Assembly (NCBI GenBank): GCA_009929775.1
Contig: RZZS01000019.1
Span: 1-38,338, forward strand
Direction of reading: 5' to 3'
Length of the DNA stretch: 38,338 bases
Source of the DNA: Alphaproteobacteria bacterium
GTDB taxonomy: Bacteria; Pseudomonadota; Alphaproteobacteria; Micavibrionales; Micavibrionaceae
The notes beneath the pieces are model-generated. The model was not told the DNA's origin, made no database searches, and saw only the letters and a list, made by a program, of their open reading frames with translations. Of the stretch, positions 15,427-22,395 are shown one piece after another; within the stretch, counting starts at the first letter, position 1; each line of letters starts with the position of its first letter. The translations under genes were made by a program, and so were the position numbers.

Positions 15427-17664
15427 CTACCCCTCCACCAACTCCACAAAGCTATCCATCACCCGCTTCTGCCCGCCGCGGTCGAAGGCGATGTCAAGTT
15501 TGTGGCCGTCGATGTTGATGACGGTGCCGGGGCCGAATTTGTCGTGCATGACGCGGGCGCCGCGTTTGAAGCCGGAGGCGCTTTCGGTTTGCCCCCTCAC
15601 CCCGGCCCTCTCCCCGGAGGGGCGAGGGGGAGTACGGCGCTGGACGGCCGGGGTAAACCCGCTCGAATCCCAGAAATGCGAGCGGCCCTGACCGTAGGCG
15701 CTTAGGTCCGTGTTGATCTCGATATGCTCTTCGGGCAGTTCGTCGACGAAGCGCGAGGGGATGGCGTCGATCCAGTTGCCGTACATGCGCCGCCGCGCGG
15801 CATAGGAAACGTACGCCCGTTTGCGCGCGCGGGTGATGCCTACATACGCCAGGCGGCGCTCTTCCTCGAGCCCCTTGACTCCGTGCTCGTCCATGGTCTT
15901 TTGCGAGGGGAACAGCCCTTCTTCCCAGCCGGGCAGGAAAACGGCGTCGAATTCGAGCCCCTTCGCGCCGTGCAGCGTCATGATCGAGATCGCCTCGTCC
16001 GCCGCCTCGCCCTGATTTTCGAGCACGAGGGCAATGTGTTCGAGGAATTCGGCCAGCGACTCGAACTCGGCCATCGCCGAAACCAGCTCGCGCAGGTTCT
16101 CAAGACGCCCCGGCGCTTCCGGGCTCTTGTCTGTCTTCCACATCTGCATATAGCCCGATTCGTCGAGAATCTGCGCGGCGAGTTCGGGGTGGGGCATTTG
16201 CCCGACCAGCGAGCGCCAGCGCGCGAAATTGCCGATCAGCGCCGAAAGCGTCACGCGCATTTTCGGCTTTAGTTCGTCCGTTTCGCACAAATGGGAAATC
16301 GATTCACGCAGGGATATCCCTTGCGCGCGCGCGTACGCGTACAGCGTTTGCACCGTGGCGTCGCCGATGCCGCGCTTTGGCGTGTTGATAATCCGCTCCA
16401 GCGCCAGATCGTCGGCGGGTTGCGCCACGACGCGCAGATAGGCCAGCGCGTCGCGGATTTCCAGACGTTCATAGAATCGCTGGCCGCCGATGACGCGGTA
16501 ATTGATACCGAGCTGCATAAACCGTTCTTCGAATTCGCGCGTCTGGAAACCGGCGCGTACCAGAACCGCTATTTGCCCAAGGCTCCAGCCCTTGTGCTGA
16601 AGGCTTTCGGTTTCTTCCGCAACCCACCTCGCTTCGGCCTCGCCGTCCCACAGGCCGCGTACGCACAGTTTCTCGCCGTCCTCGTTCTCGCTCCACAGCG
16701 TCTTGCCGAGCCGTCCCTCGTTGCAGGCGATCACGCCGCTCGCCGCCGCGAGAATGCGCCCCGTCGAGCGGTAGTTCTGCTCGAGCCGGACGATCTTGGC
16801 GCCGGGGAAATCCTTTTCGAACTTGAGGATGTTGCCGACTTCCGCCCCGCGCCAGCCATAGATCGACTGGTCGTCGTCGCCCACGCAGCACACATTCCCG
16901 GTCCCCTTGCCGAGCAGGCGCAGCCACAGATACTGCGCCACGTTGGTATCCTGATACTCGTCGACCAGCACGTATTTGAAACGCCGGTGATAATCGGCAA
17001 GCACGTCGGCATGCGCCGGGTTTTTGAGGATCGTCACCATATGCAGGAGCAAATCGCCGAAATCGCAGGCGTTGATTTGCCTCAGCCGGTCCTGATAGCG
17101 GGCGTAAAGGGCAAGAATATGTCCGTCCGCGGCTTCCGCCCCCTCGCTCTTCGGAACATCCGAAGGATTGAGGCCCTTGTCCTTCCAGCGCTCGATAAAC
17201 CAGATCATCTGGCGCGGCGGCCATTTTTTCGTGTCGAGCCCGCGCTCCTCCATGAGCTGCTTGAGAAGCCGTATCTGGTCGTCGGTATCGATAATCGTGA
17301 AATTCGAATCGAGCCCGACGAGATCGGCATGGCGCCGGAGCATGCGCGCCGCCAGCGCATGAAACGTCCCGAGCCACCAGCCCTCGACGGGCATCCCGTC
17401 CAGAATGGCCGAGACGCGCTCTTTCATCTCCTGCGCGGCCTTGTTGGTGAAGGTCACGGCCAGGATCTGGTTCGGCCAGGACTTGCCGGTCCTCAGGATA
17501 TGCGCAAGGCGGGTGGTAAGCACGCGCGTCTTCCCTGTCCCTGCCCCGGCGAGTACGAGCAACGGCCCGTCCGTCGCCAGCACGGCATCGCGCTGCGGGT
17601 CGTTCAGGCCCTGAAGATAGGGAAAACGCTGGCTTTCGTCGGCAATCACGGCGTGGGCGGTCAT
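15427..17664 (-). CDS. uvrD: UvrD/PcrA-type superfamily 1 DNA helicase
   Basis: I start at MTAHAVIADESQ (745 residues); an upstream Met at 17742 adds 26 residues of no family likeness. The 3'-5' SF1A helicase motifs appear in order: Q motif LNDPQRDAV, Walker A AGAGTGKT, VTFTNKAAQEM, FTIIDTDDQ, VDEYQDTN, GDDDQSIYGWRGA, LEQNYRST, TLHGAKGLEFDAVF and YVGITRARKRAYVSYA. The C-terminal Tudor-like domain (VMHDKFGPGTV...) contacts RNA polymerase in UvrD/PcrA. It unwinds DNA in nucleotide excision and mismatch repair. A GC-rich palindrome has been inserted in frame into the linker before that last domain. The 3' third is also present as a decayed copy at 13876-14361. Confidence 0.95.
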   Translation of the reverse strand: MTAHAVIADESQRFPYLQGLNDPQRDAVLATDGPLLVLAGAGTGKTRVLTTRLAHILRTGKSWPNQILAVTFTNKAAQEMKERVSAILDGMPVEGWWLGTFHALAARMLRRHADLVGLDSNFTIIDTDDQIRLLKQLMEERGLDTKKWPPRQMIWFIERWKDKGLNPSDVPKSEGAEAADGHILALYARYQDRLRQINACDFGDLLLHMVTILKNPAHADVLADYHRRFKYVLVDEYQDTNVAQYLWLRLLGKGTGNVCCVGDDDQSIYGWRGAEVGNILKFEKDFPGAKIVRLEQNYRSTGRILAAASGVIACNEGRLGKTLWSENEDGEKLCVRGLWDGEAEARWVAEETESLQHKGWSLGQIAVLVRAGFQTREFEERFMQLGINYRVIGGQRFYERLEIRDALAYLRVVAQPADDLALERIINTPKRGIGDATVQTLYAYARAQGISLRESISHLCETDELKPKMRVTLSALIGNFARWRSLVGQMPHPELAAQILDESGYMQMWKTDKSPEAPGRLENLRELVSAMAEFESLAEFLEHIALVLENQGEAADEAISIMTLHGAKGLEFDAVFLPGWEEGLFPSQKTMDEHGVKGLEEERRLAYVGITRARKRAYVSYAARRRMYGNWIDAIPSRFVDELPEEHIEINTDLSAYGQGRSHFWDSSGFTPAVQRRTPPRPSGERAGVRGQTESASGFKRGARVMHDKFGPGTVINIDGHKLDIAFDRGGQKRVMDSFVELVEG
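15592..15630. repeat. GC-rich palindromic repeat in frame within uvrD
   Basis: The plus strand reads CCCCCTC (15592-15598) ... CTCCCCGGAG ... GAGGGGG (15624-15630), an inverted repeat of the common dispersed CCCTCACCCCGGCCCTCTCCCC type. On the coding strand it gives about 13 residues, PRPSGERAGVRGQ, in the non-conserved linker of the helicase. It keeps the frame open, so it is tolerated. It is unrelated to the palindrome at the same place in the uvrD remnant. Confidence 0.8.
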
Positions 17665-17847
17665 TCTAGTAAAATCGGTTGGTGTCTGAGATGGATCAAC
17701 ACTAACACAGCCCTCCCCGCGGATGCGAACGGAAGTTGGCAAACGATCGCATATTGATTATGACAATCCCCGTATTTATAATGGTTACAGAATGTTCGTA
17801 AAGCGGAAAGCGGAGCCATATCGTAAAATACTGCAAGCAGGTTCAGG

Positions 17848-18615
17848 TTGGCGGCTTTTAGACAGTGCTGGTCCATTTACGCGATTGAGAAGCCCATCCC
17901 GGGTCGCTCGATCATCGACCGTGTTTTGTTCGGCAACGAGCGGCACCACTCCTTTCTGGCCATCGTTGACGAGAGAGGTCCGAAAGGCCCTGCCATTATT
18001 GACGAGCTGCACTTCGTTTCGTTCCGCGATCCGGACAGGGCTCAGTCCGCGGCTGCGACTAGAGCTTTTGAAGGGGCACAGCTCATCTCCGAGTCGGTTT
18101 GTCTTGGAGACAGCTTTCGGCGAGCATCACGGTGGACCGGGTTTGAGCGATTCGGAGGACAGTTGAAGGCCATCGGCAGGGAGCAGCGCTCGCCTCTTGG
18201 CGACCTTCGATTTATGCCCTATGTCAGCGGCGAACCGTCCTACATTGCCGCGTTGTGGAATAATGCACTGGAAGTCGCTCTGGCCATCAACCGGTCGGAT
18301 GTTCCGTTTCGGTCCCTCGGAGTATGGCGTGACGCGCAAAACTGCCGCACCGGTACATCTGAGATTCTTCGCAGCATCGGTTTCGAATTCTGGAATCCCC
18401 TGCCGAAAAGAGAGAGGGGCGACATGACGCGTGTTTTCCGCGATGCATTGCAGACAGAAGGTCACGTCCCGCTGGAAGGGGCCAGTCTTGATCGTCTTCT
18501 CGACCGCAAGCGGGAATTATACGCCGATCTTCGCAAGGAAGCCGCAACATTCCGGCAAAAACGGAAAGCCGACGCGTCAGGGGCATCCGAACCGCTCCCG
18601 CTTGCGGCGAGTTAA
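17848..18615 (+). CDS. Protein of unknown function, possible permuted papain fold
   Basis: The frame opens after a stop at 17824, and the first candidate start is TTG at 17848 (255 residues). No ATG is available until well inside, so the start is uncertain. The middle and C-terminal parts are hydrophilic, without signal peptide or membrane segments. ERHHSFLAIVDE near residue 32 and NCRTGTSEILRSIGFEFW near residue 171 are in the order and style of a permuted NlpC/P60 or LRAT-type fold, where a His precedes an Asn-Cys nucleophile. This is inference. The last 50 residues are a charged helix. A possible terminator hairpin follows the stop. Confidence 0.6.
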   Translation: MAAFRQCWSIYAIEKPIPGRSIIDRVLFGNERHHSFLAIVDERGPKGPAIIDELHFVSFRDPDRAQSAAATRAFEGAQLISESVCLGDSFRRASRWTGFERFGGQLKAIGREQRSPLGDLRFMPYVSGEPSYIAALWNNALEVALAINRSDVPFRSLGVWRDAQNCRTGTSEILRSIGFEFWNPLPKRERGDMTRVFRDALQTEGHVPLEGASLDRLLDRKRELYADLRKEAATFRQKRKADASGASEPLPLAAS

Positions 18616-18625
18616 AACCGGACGA

Positions 18626-18653
18626 CCGGCTGCAGGCGTTCGTCTGCAGCCGG
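18626..18653 (+). terminator. Hairpin between convergent genes
   Basis: CCGGCTGCAG (18626-18635) and CTGCAGCCGG (18644-18653) form a perfect 10-base-pair stem with an 8-base loop. It lies 11 bases after the stop at 18615 and 15 bases before the convergent stop at 18668, so it can serve both strands. No T-run follows in either direction, so termination by this hairpin alone is uncertain. Confidence 0.5.
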
Positions 18654-18667
18654 AGGTTACAGACCGG

Positions 18668-19072
18668 TCACCACGCGACCGCGCGCGATTCGGCCAGCGT
18701 GACGCAGACCGATTCGCCAACGTCCGTGCCCTCATGGGCAAGACATACGTCAGCCTCGTAGAAGCGCCGGATCGGCGAGCGCGTCGCGCAAAACATTTCG
18801 GCGAGAGGGCCTTCCGGCGGAAGCTCCTTCTCCCCGACCAAAACGGAACGAGCTTTCAAGAGCTCGAAATAATACTCCTGAGGGAAATCCGGCAGGACGA
18901 TCGAGTGGAATTCGTCCCGCACGAGAATCGCTTCGTCTCCGCCAAGGACAAGGCGGGGATTGACAGCCATTTCGTCCAGCCCTTCGATGATGATCGAAAG
19001 GCGGCCGAAACCTGTCCGTCTGACTTCGTAGCCGGCTTGCTCGGTCAGTGATGAGTAATCATGGAAGCACAT
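18668..19072 (-). CDS. Orphan family protein, copy A
   Basis: The 134-residue protein starts at MCFHDYSSL, with AGGAG 9 bases upstream. It has no signal peptide or membrane segment. Residues ~15-117 match copy B (19404-19817) at about 70 percent identity by eye: YEVRRTG..RLSIIIEGLDE, NPRL.L.GDEAILV.DE..SIVLP.FPQ.Y, SVLVGEKE and RRFYEADVCLA.EGT. The pattern of short beta-strand-like hydrophobic stretches suggests a small all-beta or alpha/beta domain. The C-terminal tail (GESVCVTLAESRAVAW) differs from that of copy B. I do not recognise the family and infer no function. Confidence 0.75.
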   Translation of the reverse strand: MCFHDYSSLTEQAGYEVRRTGFGRLSIIIEGLDEMAVNPRLVLGGDEAILVRDEFHSIVLPDFPQEYYFELLKARSVLVGEKELPPEGPLAEMFCATRSPIRRFYEADVCLAHEGTDVGESVCVTLAESRAVAW

Positions 19073-19403
19073 GGTCTTTTCTCCTGTCTAGCTGCTGTTG
19101 GCACTTTGTGCCCTCTATGCCTTGTCCGCCGCTAGGACAGATACTTTTACGCTTCCCGGAGAGACATGAAATGCCCTGTTCGGTATGGAAATTGGCTTCG
19201 GCGCGCACAGCACCATCGCCGTAATGCGCCCAGATCAATTTCCGTTTTTTTTTAATGCTATTGCCCTACGCTAACATCAAAGTAATCGTTTGGGAAGAAA
19301 AACAATCCACAAGACGATTAATCGCTGTGCACAAAACAATTTGCCCCGTCAGGGAAGATGTTGCAGCCGCATTGCCGGACGACCGAAGTCGTCCGGGCGG
19401 CTT
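19073..19403. other. Intergenic leader region between the two orphan paralogues
   Basis: 331 bases without a credible gene. The half nearest copy A holds its leader. The stretch about 19240-19345 is AT-rich and could carry the promoter of copy A, though I can pick out no convincing -35/-10 pair. A 60-codon plus-strand frame (19255-19437) overlaps copy B and lacks a ribosome site, so I do not count it as a gene. At 19375-19396 a 9-base-pair hairpin (CCGGACGAC, loop CGAA on the plus strand and TTCG on the minus) lies directly behind the stop of copy B and probably closes its transcript. Confidence 0.6.
19375..19396 (-). terminator. UUCG-loop hairpin behind orphan copy B
   Basis: On the minus strand, CCGGACGAC-TTCG-GTCGTCCGG folds with a very stable UUCG tetraloop, starting 8 bases after the TAA of copy B. 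It is followed by CAATGCGG, not a U-run, so it may act as a 3'-end stabiliser rather than a simple intrinsic terminator. Read on the plus strand it is followed by GCGGCTTTT, which would terminate transcripts coming from the left. Confidence 0.5.
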
Positions 19404-19817
19404 TTACGATGATACGTTGCTCAAGTTGGCTACGTGAGCTGGCGGACAGCTCCCCGTCTGGTTAGCGATCGTTCCTTCGGACGCCAGACAAACGTCAGCC
19501 TCGTAGAAACGCCGTACGAGAGAACGGGATGCCGAATACAGGCCCGTGACCGGACCTCTCGGGGGCGGCTCCTTTTCTCCCACGAGGACCGAGCTACTCT
19601 GCAACAATTCCGGCAGATATTGCTGCGGGAACTCCGGCAGAACGATCGAGTTTCGTTCGTCGTGAACCAGAATGGCCTCATCCCCGTTGAGAAGCAGACG
19701 CGGGTTGTTCACCTTTTCGTCTAGTCCTTCGATAATGATCGAAAGACGGTTTAGTCCCGTCCTCCTCACCTCATACGTGCTCTGAACGCTCAAATGCGCA
19801 AAATTCCGAAAGCCCAT
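19404..19817 (-). CDS. Orphan family protein, copy B
   Basis: I start at MGFRNFAHLSVQSTYEVRRTG (137 residues) because AGGAGACAAAGGAA precedes it; an in-frame Met 8 codons upstream lacks such a site. It is the paralogue of the 18668 product, about 70 percent identical by eye over ~100 residues, and shares the ending RRFYEADVCLASEGT before a different tail rich in Ser, Asn and Cys. The two genes are in the same direction, each with its own leader and strong ribosome site, so they are probably separate transcripts. The DNA between them shows no obvious repeat. Function unknown. Confidence 0.75.
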   Translation of the reverse strand: MGFRNFAHLSVQSTYEVRRTGLNRLSIIIEGLDEKVNNPRLLLNGDEAILVHDERNSIVLPEFPQQYLPELLQSSSVLVGEKEPPPRGPVTGLYSASRSLVRRFYEADVCLASEGTIANQTGSCPPAHVANLSNVSS

Positions 19818-20010
19818 TTCCTTTGTCTCCTCTCGCTGCAATGTTGATGGTAATCCCTACTATCTGCCGCCAGCCGAGACATCGGGCATTCTTCCCGACC
19901 CGATCCGGGCAACAAAAAGCGAGCGAACTTATCGCGTTTCGTTTCCGCTACTGTCACAAGGTACGGTTATTGATATAGTGAAGTTTTATGACAGGAAAAG
20001 GGGGTAAAAG

Positions 20011-20037
20011 AAAAATTCCGGCTGGCGAAGGCTAGCC
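20011..20037 (-). terminator. Intrinsic terminator of the diguanylate cyclase gene
   Basis: On the minus strand GGCTAGC-CTTC-GCCAGCC forms a 7-base-pair stem with one mismatch (20020-20037), followed by GGAATTTTTC. The TAG stop codon of the cyclase gene lies inside the stem's 5' arm. The T-tract makes it a likely intrinsic terminator. Confidence 0.7.
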
Positions 20038-21081
20038 CTTCCTGAGCCGCTTTCCCGGTGTCGGCGCCGCGGCAACCTGATTCCGCCCGTTATGTTTCGC
20101 GGTATAAAGTGCTGCATCCGCGCGCTCAATCAACTCGTCGACGGTCTCGCCCTCATAGCGTTCCGCAACGCCGACTGACATCGTAATCCGACCGAGCTTG
20201 TCGCCAGTATTGCGGTTAATAACGTCCTTGGTCGCCACGGTCTTGCGCAAATTTTCGGCAACCGTCAAGCCTTGCTTGAGCTCGGTTGCGGGAAGAATAA
20301 TAGCGAATTCCTCGCCGCCGTAGCGCGCGGCGACATCGCGTCCCTTGACACCATCGACAAGGGTCCGAGCGACAAGCCGCAACACCTGGTCTCCCACCTG
20401 ATGCCCAAAATTGTCGTTGAAACTCTTGAAATGGTCGATATCGACCATCAGCATCGTGAAGACTTCTTTGCTTTCGTCGGACTCGCTCGATATCCGGCGA
20501 ATCTCGTCGTCAAAAGCCTTGCGGTTGGCAAGGCCGGTGAGCCCGTCGGTCAGGGCCTCGCGCCGGATGGTCTCGAGATCGCGTTGCAGGGTCTCCATTG
20601 CATGGGTCGACTGATCCAGCTGTGTCTCAAGCTTCTTGTTGTGTTGAATCATCTGTTCGGTATCCGAAACGACGATTTTCAGAAGCGCCTCAATGTCCTC
20701 GAACCCCTCAACCCCGGAAAGCTTGGCGCCAACGTCCTCCAGCGTTCCGCTGTATTTGGATGAAACTTCGCGAACGTTTTTCACGGCACCGGTCACATCC
20801 TTGATGGTTGTGCTCAATTTGCTGCCGACGCTGCGCACCCGGTCTTCGTTCTGGTTGTTCAGAAAACGCTCGTACAACTCGCGGCAGCGCTCTTCCGTGG
20901 GCTTTTGATTGTTCGCAACAAGGATGTCGATCGCCCGCGTAACGTCGGGGTTGATGTGGGAATAGTAAATATACCACACCTCGAAAACATCAGGGGTCGG
21001 CGGCAAGCCTTCCTTGCGCATGCGCTCGAATGCCTCACTCGCATAGGCTCCGGCCTGCTTTATGTCGTGTGGATAGCGCAC
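20032..21081 (-). CDS. Cytoplasmic GGDEF diguanylate cyclase
   Basis: The 349-residue protein makes cyclic di-GMP from two GTP. Residues 1-75 form an N-terminal helical domain (EGLPPTPDVFEVWYIYYSHINPD), residues ~80-175 a coiled-coil-rich linker, and ~176-335 the GGDEF domain. That domain has DGLTGLANRKAFDDEI, the metal-binding MLMVDIDHFKSFND, and the active-site loop RYGGEEF (255-259). The usual inhibitory RxxD site five residues ahead reads KGRD (246-249), so Arg is Lys and product inhibition may be weak. There are no membrane segments. The signal input is presumably through the N-terminal domain. Single gene, followed by a terminator. Confidence 0.95.
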   Translation of the reverse strand: MRYPHDIKQAGAYASEAFERMRKEGLPPTPDVFEVWYIYYSHINPDVTRAIDILVANNQKPTEERCRELYERFLNNQNEDRVRSVGSKLSTTIKDVTGAVKNVREVSSKYSGTLEDVGAKLSGVEGFEDIEALLKIVVSDTEQMIQHNKKLETQLDQSTHAMETLQRDLETIRREALTDGLTGLANRKAFDDEIRRISSESDESKEVFTMLMVDIDHFKSFNDNFGHQVGDQVLRLVARTLVDGVKGRDVAARYGGEEFAIILPATELKQGLTVAENLRKTVATKDVINRNTGDKLGRITMSVGVAERYEGETVDELIERADAALYTAKHNGRNQVAAAPTPGKRLRKG

Positions 21082-21148
21082 AGATTACCTTCGAATTACG
21101 AACCAGAAAAAATACTATCAGCCCCTCGCGTCTGGAAAAAGAAGAATG

Positions 21149-22018
21149 TTACCGTCCCGGCGAGTCCTCCGCCGGGTTATCGTTTCCGGATTTTGAGGCG
21201 GCATCCTCCTCAAAACGGGTTCCCGTCCAACGGAGGACCGTCTCAAAGCACACGTCGTCGCTAATCTTAAGGGCTGGCGAGCAATGTTCCCGCTCCAAAC
21301 CCGCAACCGGAGCCAGCGTGACGAGAGGACTGCAGAAACCCGTCCCGCCGCCGCGCAACTGGAAGGTCAACACATGGGCCTGCGGACGGCCTGTTGGCGG
21401 GTTGCTGGAAATGGCCACGATGAGATCAGCCTGAATGCCTGTCGCCTCCGCATCTGCCCTTGCCGGAGAAACCGCCACCCCCGTCAGGACTTCCTCCGCC
21501 TGTCCGTCGCAATCGAAATCCATCTCGAGCCGCTTACCGTAACGCCAGAAGGTGCCCGGATTCTCGTGCGCAAGAACGTTCATCCAGCGCGGAAAGGTCC
21601 CGAATTCGCGCGGTTGCTCCCGTGCGCCCTGGTAAAGGGACATGGCCAGAAGTTCCGCGCGTTGCTCCGTCAGGTCGGTGATGCAGGATAGTTCGTAGAT
21701 GCGCTCAAGCGCGGGTGTCCCGGCGCGCTTCGCCGCGAAGACGCAATGGTCGTCGCGGTAAGATAGCCATGCGTTCTGGGAGTCCTGCAAAGCTTCGCGA
21801 TCGGCAGGCGTGTCCTGCATAGTTTTGGCGAGATCGACGAAAACCATGTTGAGCCGGATCTGTGCGTCTTCCTTATGACGGTTGACACAGGCCAGCGCCT
21901 CGGACGTGTTGGTAATATCCTCGCAGTAACCGAAATGCTCCTGCGCGCGAACGGGGACTGACGCAAAAAAACAAACAGCGGCAAGGATGGCCGAAACAAG
22001 CGATAGACGTCTAAACAT
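21149..22018 (-). CDS. Secreted protein with LprI (DUF1311) domain
   Basis: The start at MFRRLSLVSAILAAVC gives 289 residues with a clear signal peptide (cleavage about after VRA, residue 24); the longer frame from 22162 has no signal. Residues ~30-120 contain the LprI/DUF1311 pattern: CEDITNTSEALACVNRHKEDAQIRLNMVF, LQDSQNAWLSYRDDHC and CITDLTEQRAELL. LprI of Mycobacterium is a lysozyme inhibitor, but most DUF1311 proteins are uncharacterised. The C-terminal half (~140-289) has no motif I know, apart from acidic DFDCDGQAEEVLTG, which resembles a calcium-binding or VCBS-like turn. Six or more Cys suggest disulphides in the periplasm. Confidence 0.85.
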   Translation of the reverse strand: MFRRLSLVSAILAAVCFFASVPVRAQEHFGYCEDITNTSEALACVNRHKEDAQIRLNMVFVDLAKTMQDTPADREALQDSQNAWLSYRDDHCVFAAKRAGTPALERIYELSCITDLTEQRAELLAMSLYQGAREQPREFGTFPRWMNVLAHENPGTFWRYGKRLEMDFDCDGQAEEVLTGVAVSPARADAEATGIQADLIVAISSNPPTGRPQAHVLTFQLRGGGTGFCSPLVTLAPVAGLEREHCSPALKISDDVCFETVLRWTGTRFEEDAASKSGNDNPAEDSPGR

Positions 22019-22395
22019 ATGAATAAAATCCGGCAACAGGAATTCCTGTTCCCAGAATAAAGGAAACCGGGATCGAAAAGAAACCTTTTTACCCGCGTTT
22101 ATCAGTTCATATGTTTTGAGACTCGGCGTTACGCAAAGCTCACAACCCCTCAATTCAGGCAAGCCTCCCGCTGTTCGTCACCGCGAGCGCAGCGAAGCAA
22201 TCAGGCAATTCCGGATCGCGTCGGTTCCATGGTTCGTCTTTCACCACAAAGTAACAGTGTCTTCAGTCGACCGTAACATTGCTCCCAAGGATGGTTTTCA
22301 ACACCAGCGAACACGGCGCTCACGGCGGATCCGGGGCGCGCTGCCTCCAAACCGGCATTCACAATCCACGCTCGCTGCTCGACGTTCGAGGGATG
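22019..22395. other. Intergenic region with dispersed-repeat remnants
   Basis: 377 bases without a supported gene. The part next to 22018 is the leader of the LprI-domain gene. 22176-22202 carries a common dispersed repeat, described separately. 22296-22345 (CACCAGCGAACACGG, CTCACGGCGG) looks like another decayed repeat family with CACGG/TCACGG units, though I cannot confirm this. The stretch after that runs into the end of the proline-rich orphan gene. I see no promoter or RNA gene. Confidence 0.55.
22176..22202. repeat. Dispersed repeat of the GCGAGCGCAGCGAAGCAATC type
   Basis: CGTCACCGCGAGCGCAGCGA followed by AGCAATC matches a short dispersed repeat known from many proteobacterial genomes in the form GTCATTGCGAGCGnAGCGAAGCAATC. 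A single unit is seen in this window. It usually sits between genes, as here. Confidence 0.6.

Noticed and set aside
13876-15966. Composite transposon with ~490-base flanking repeats
   Set aside because: The flanking repeats are the uvrD 3' end, not an insertion sequence; there is no transposase between or beside them.
19255-19437. 60-codon plus-strand ORF in the orphan-pair gap
   Set aside because: No ribosome site, overlaps copy B antisense and contains the hairpin; no conserved look.
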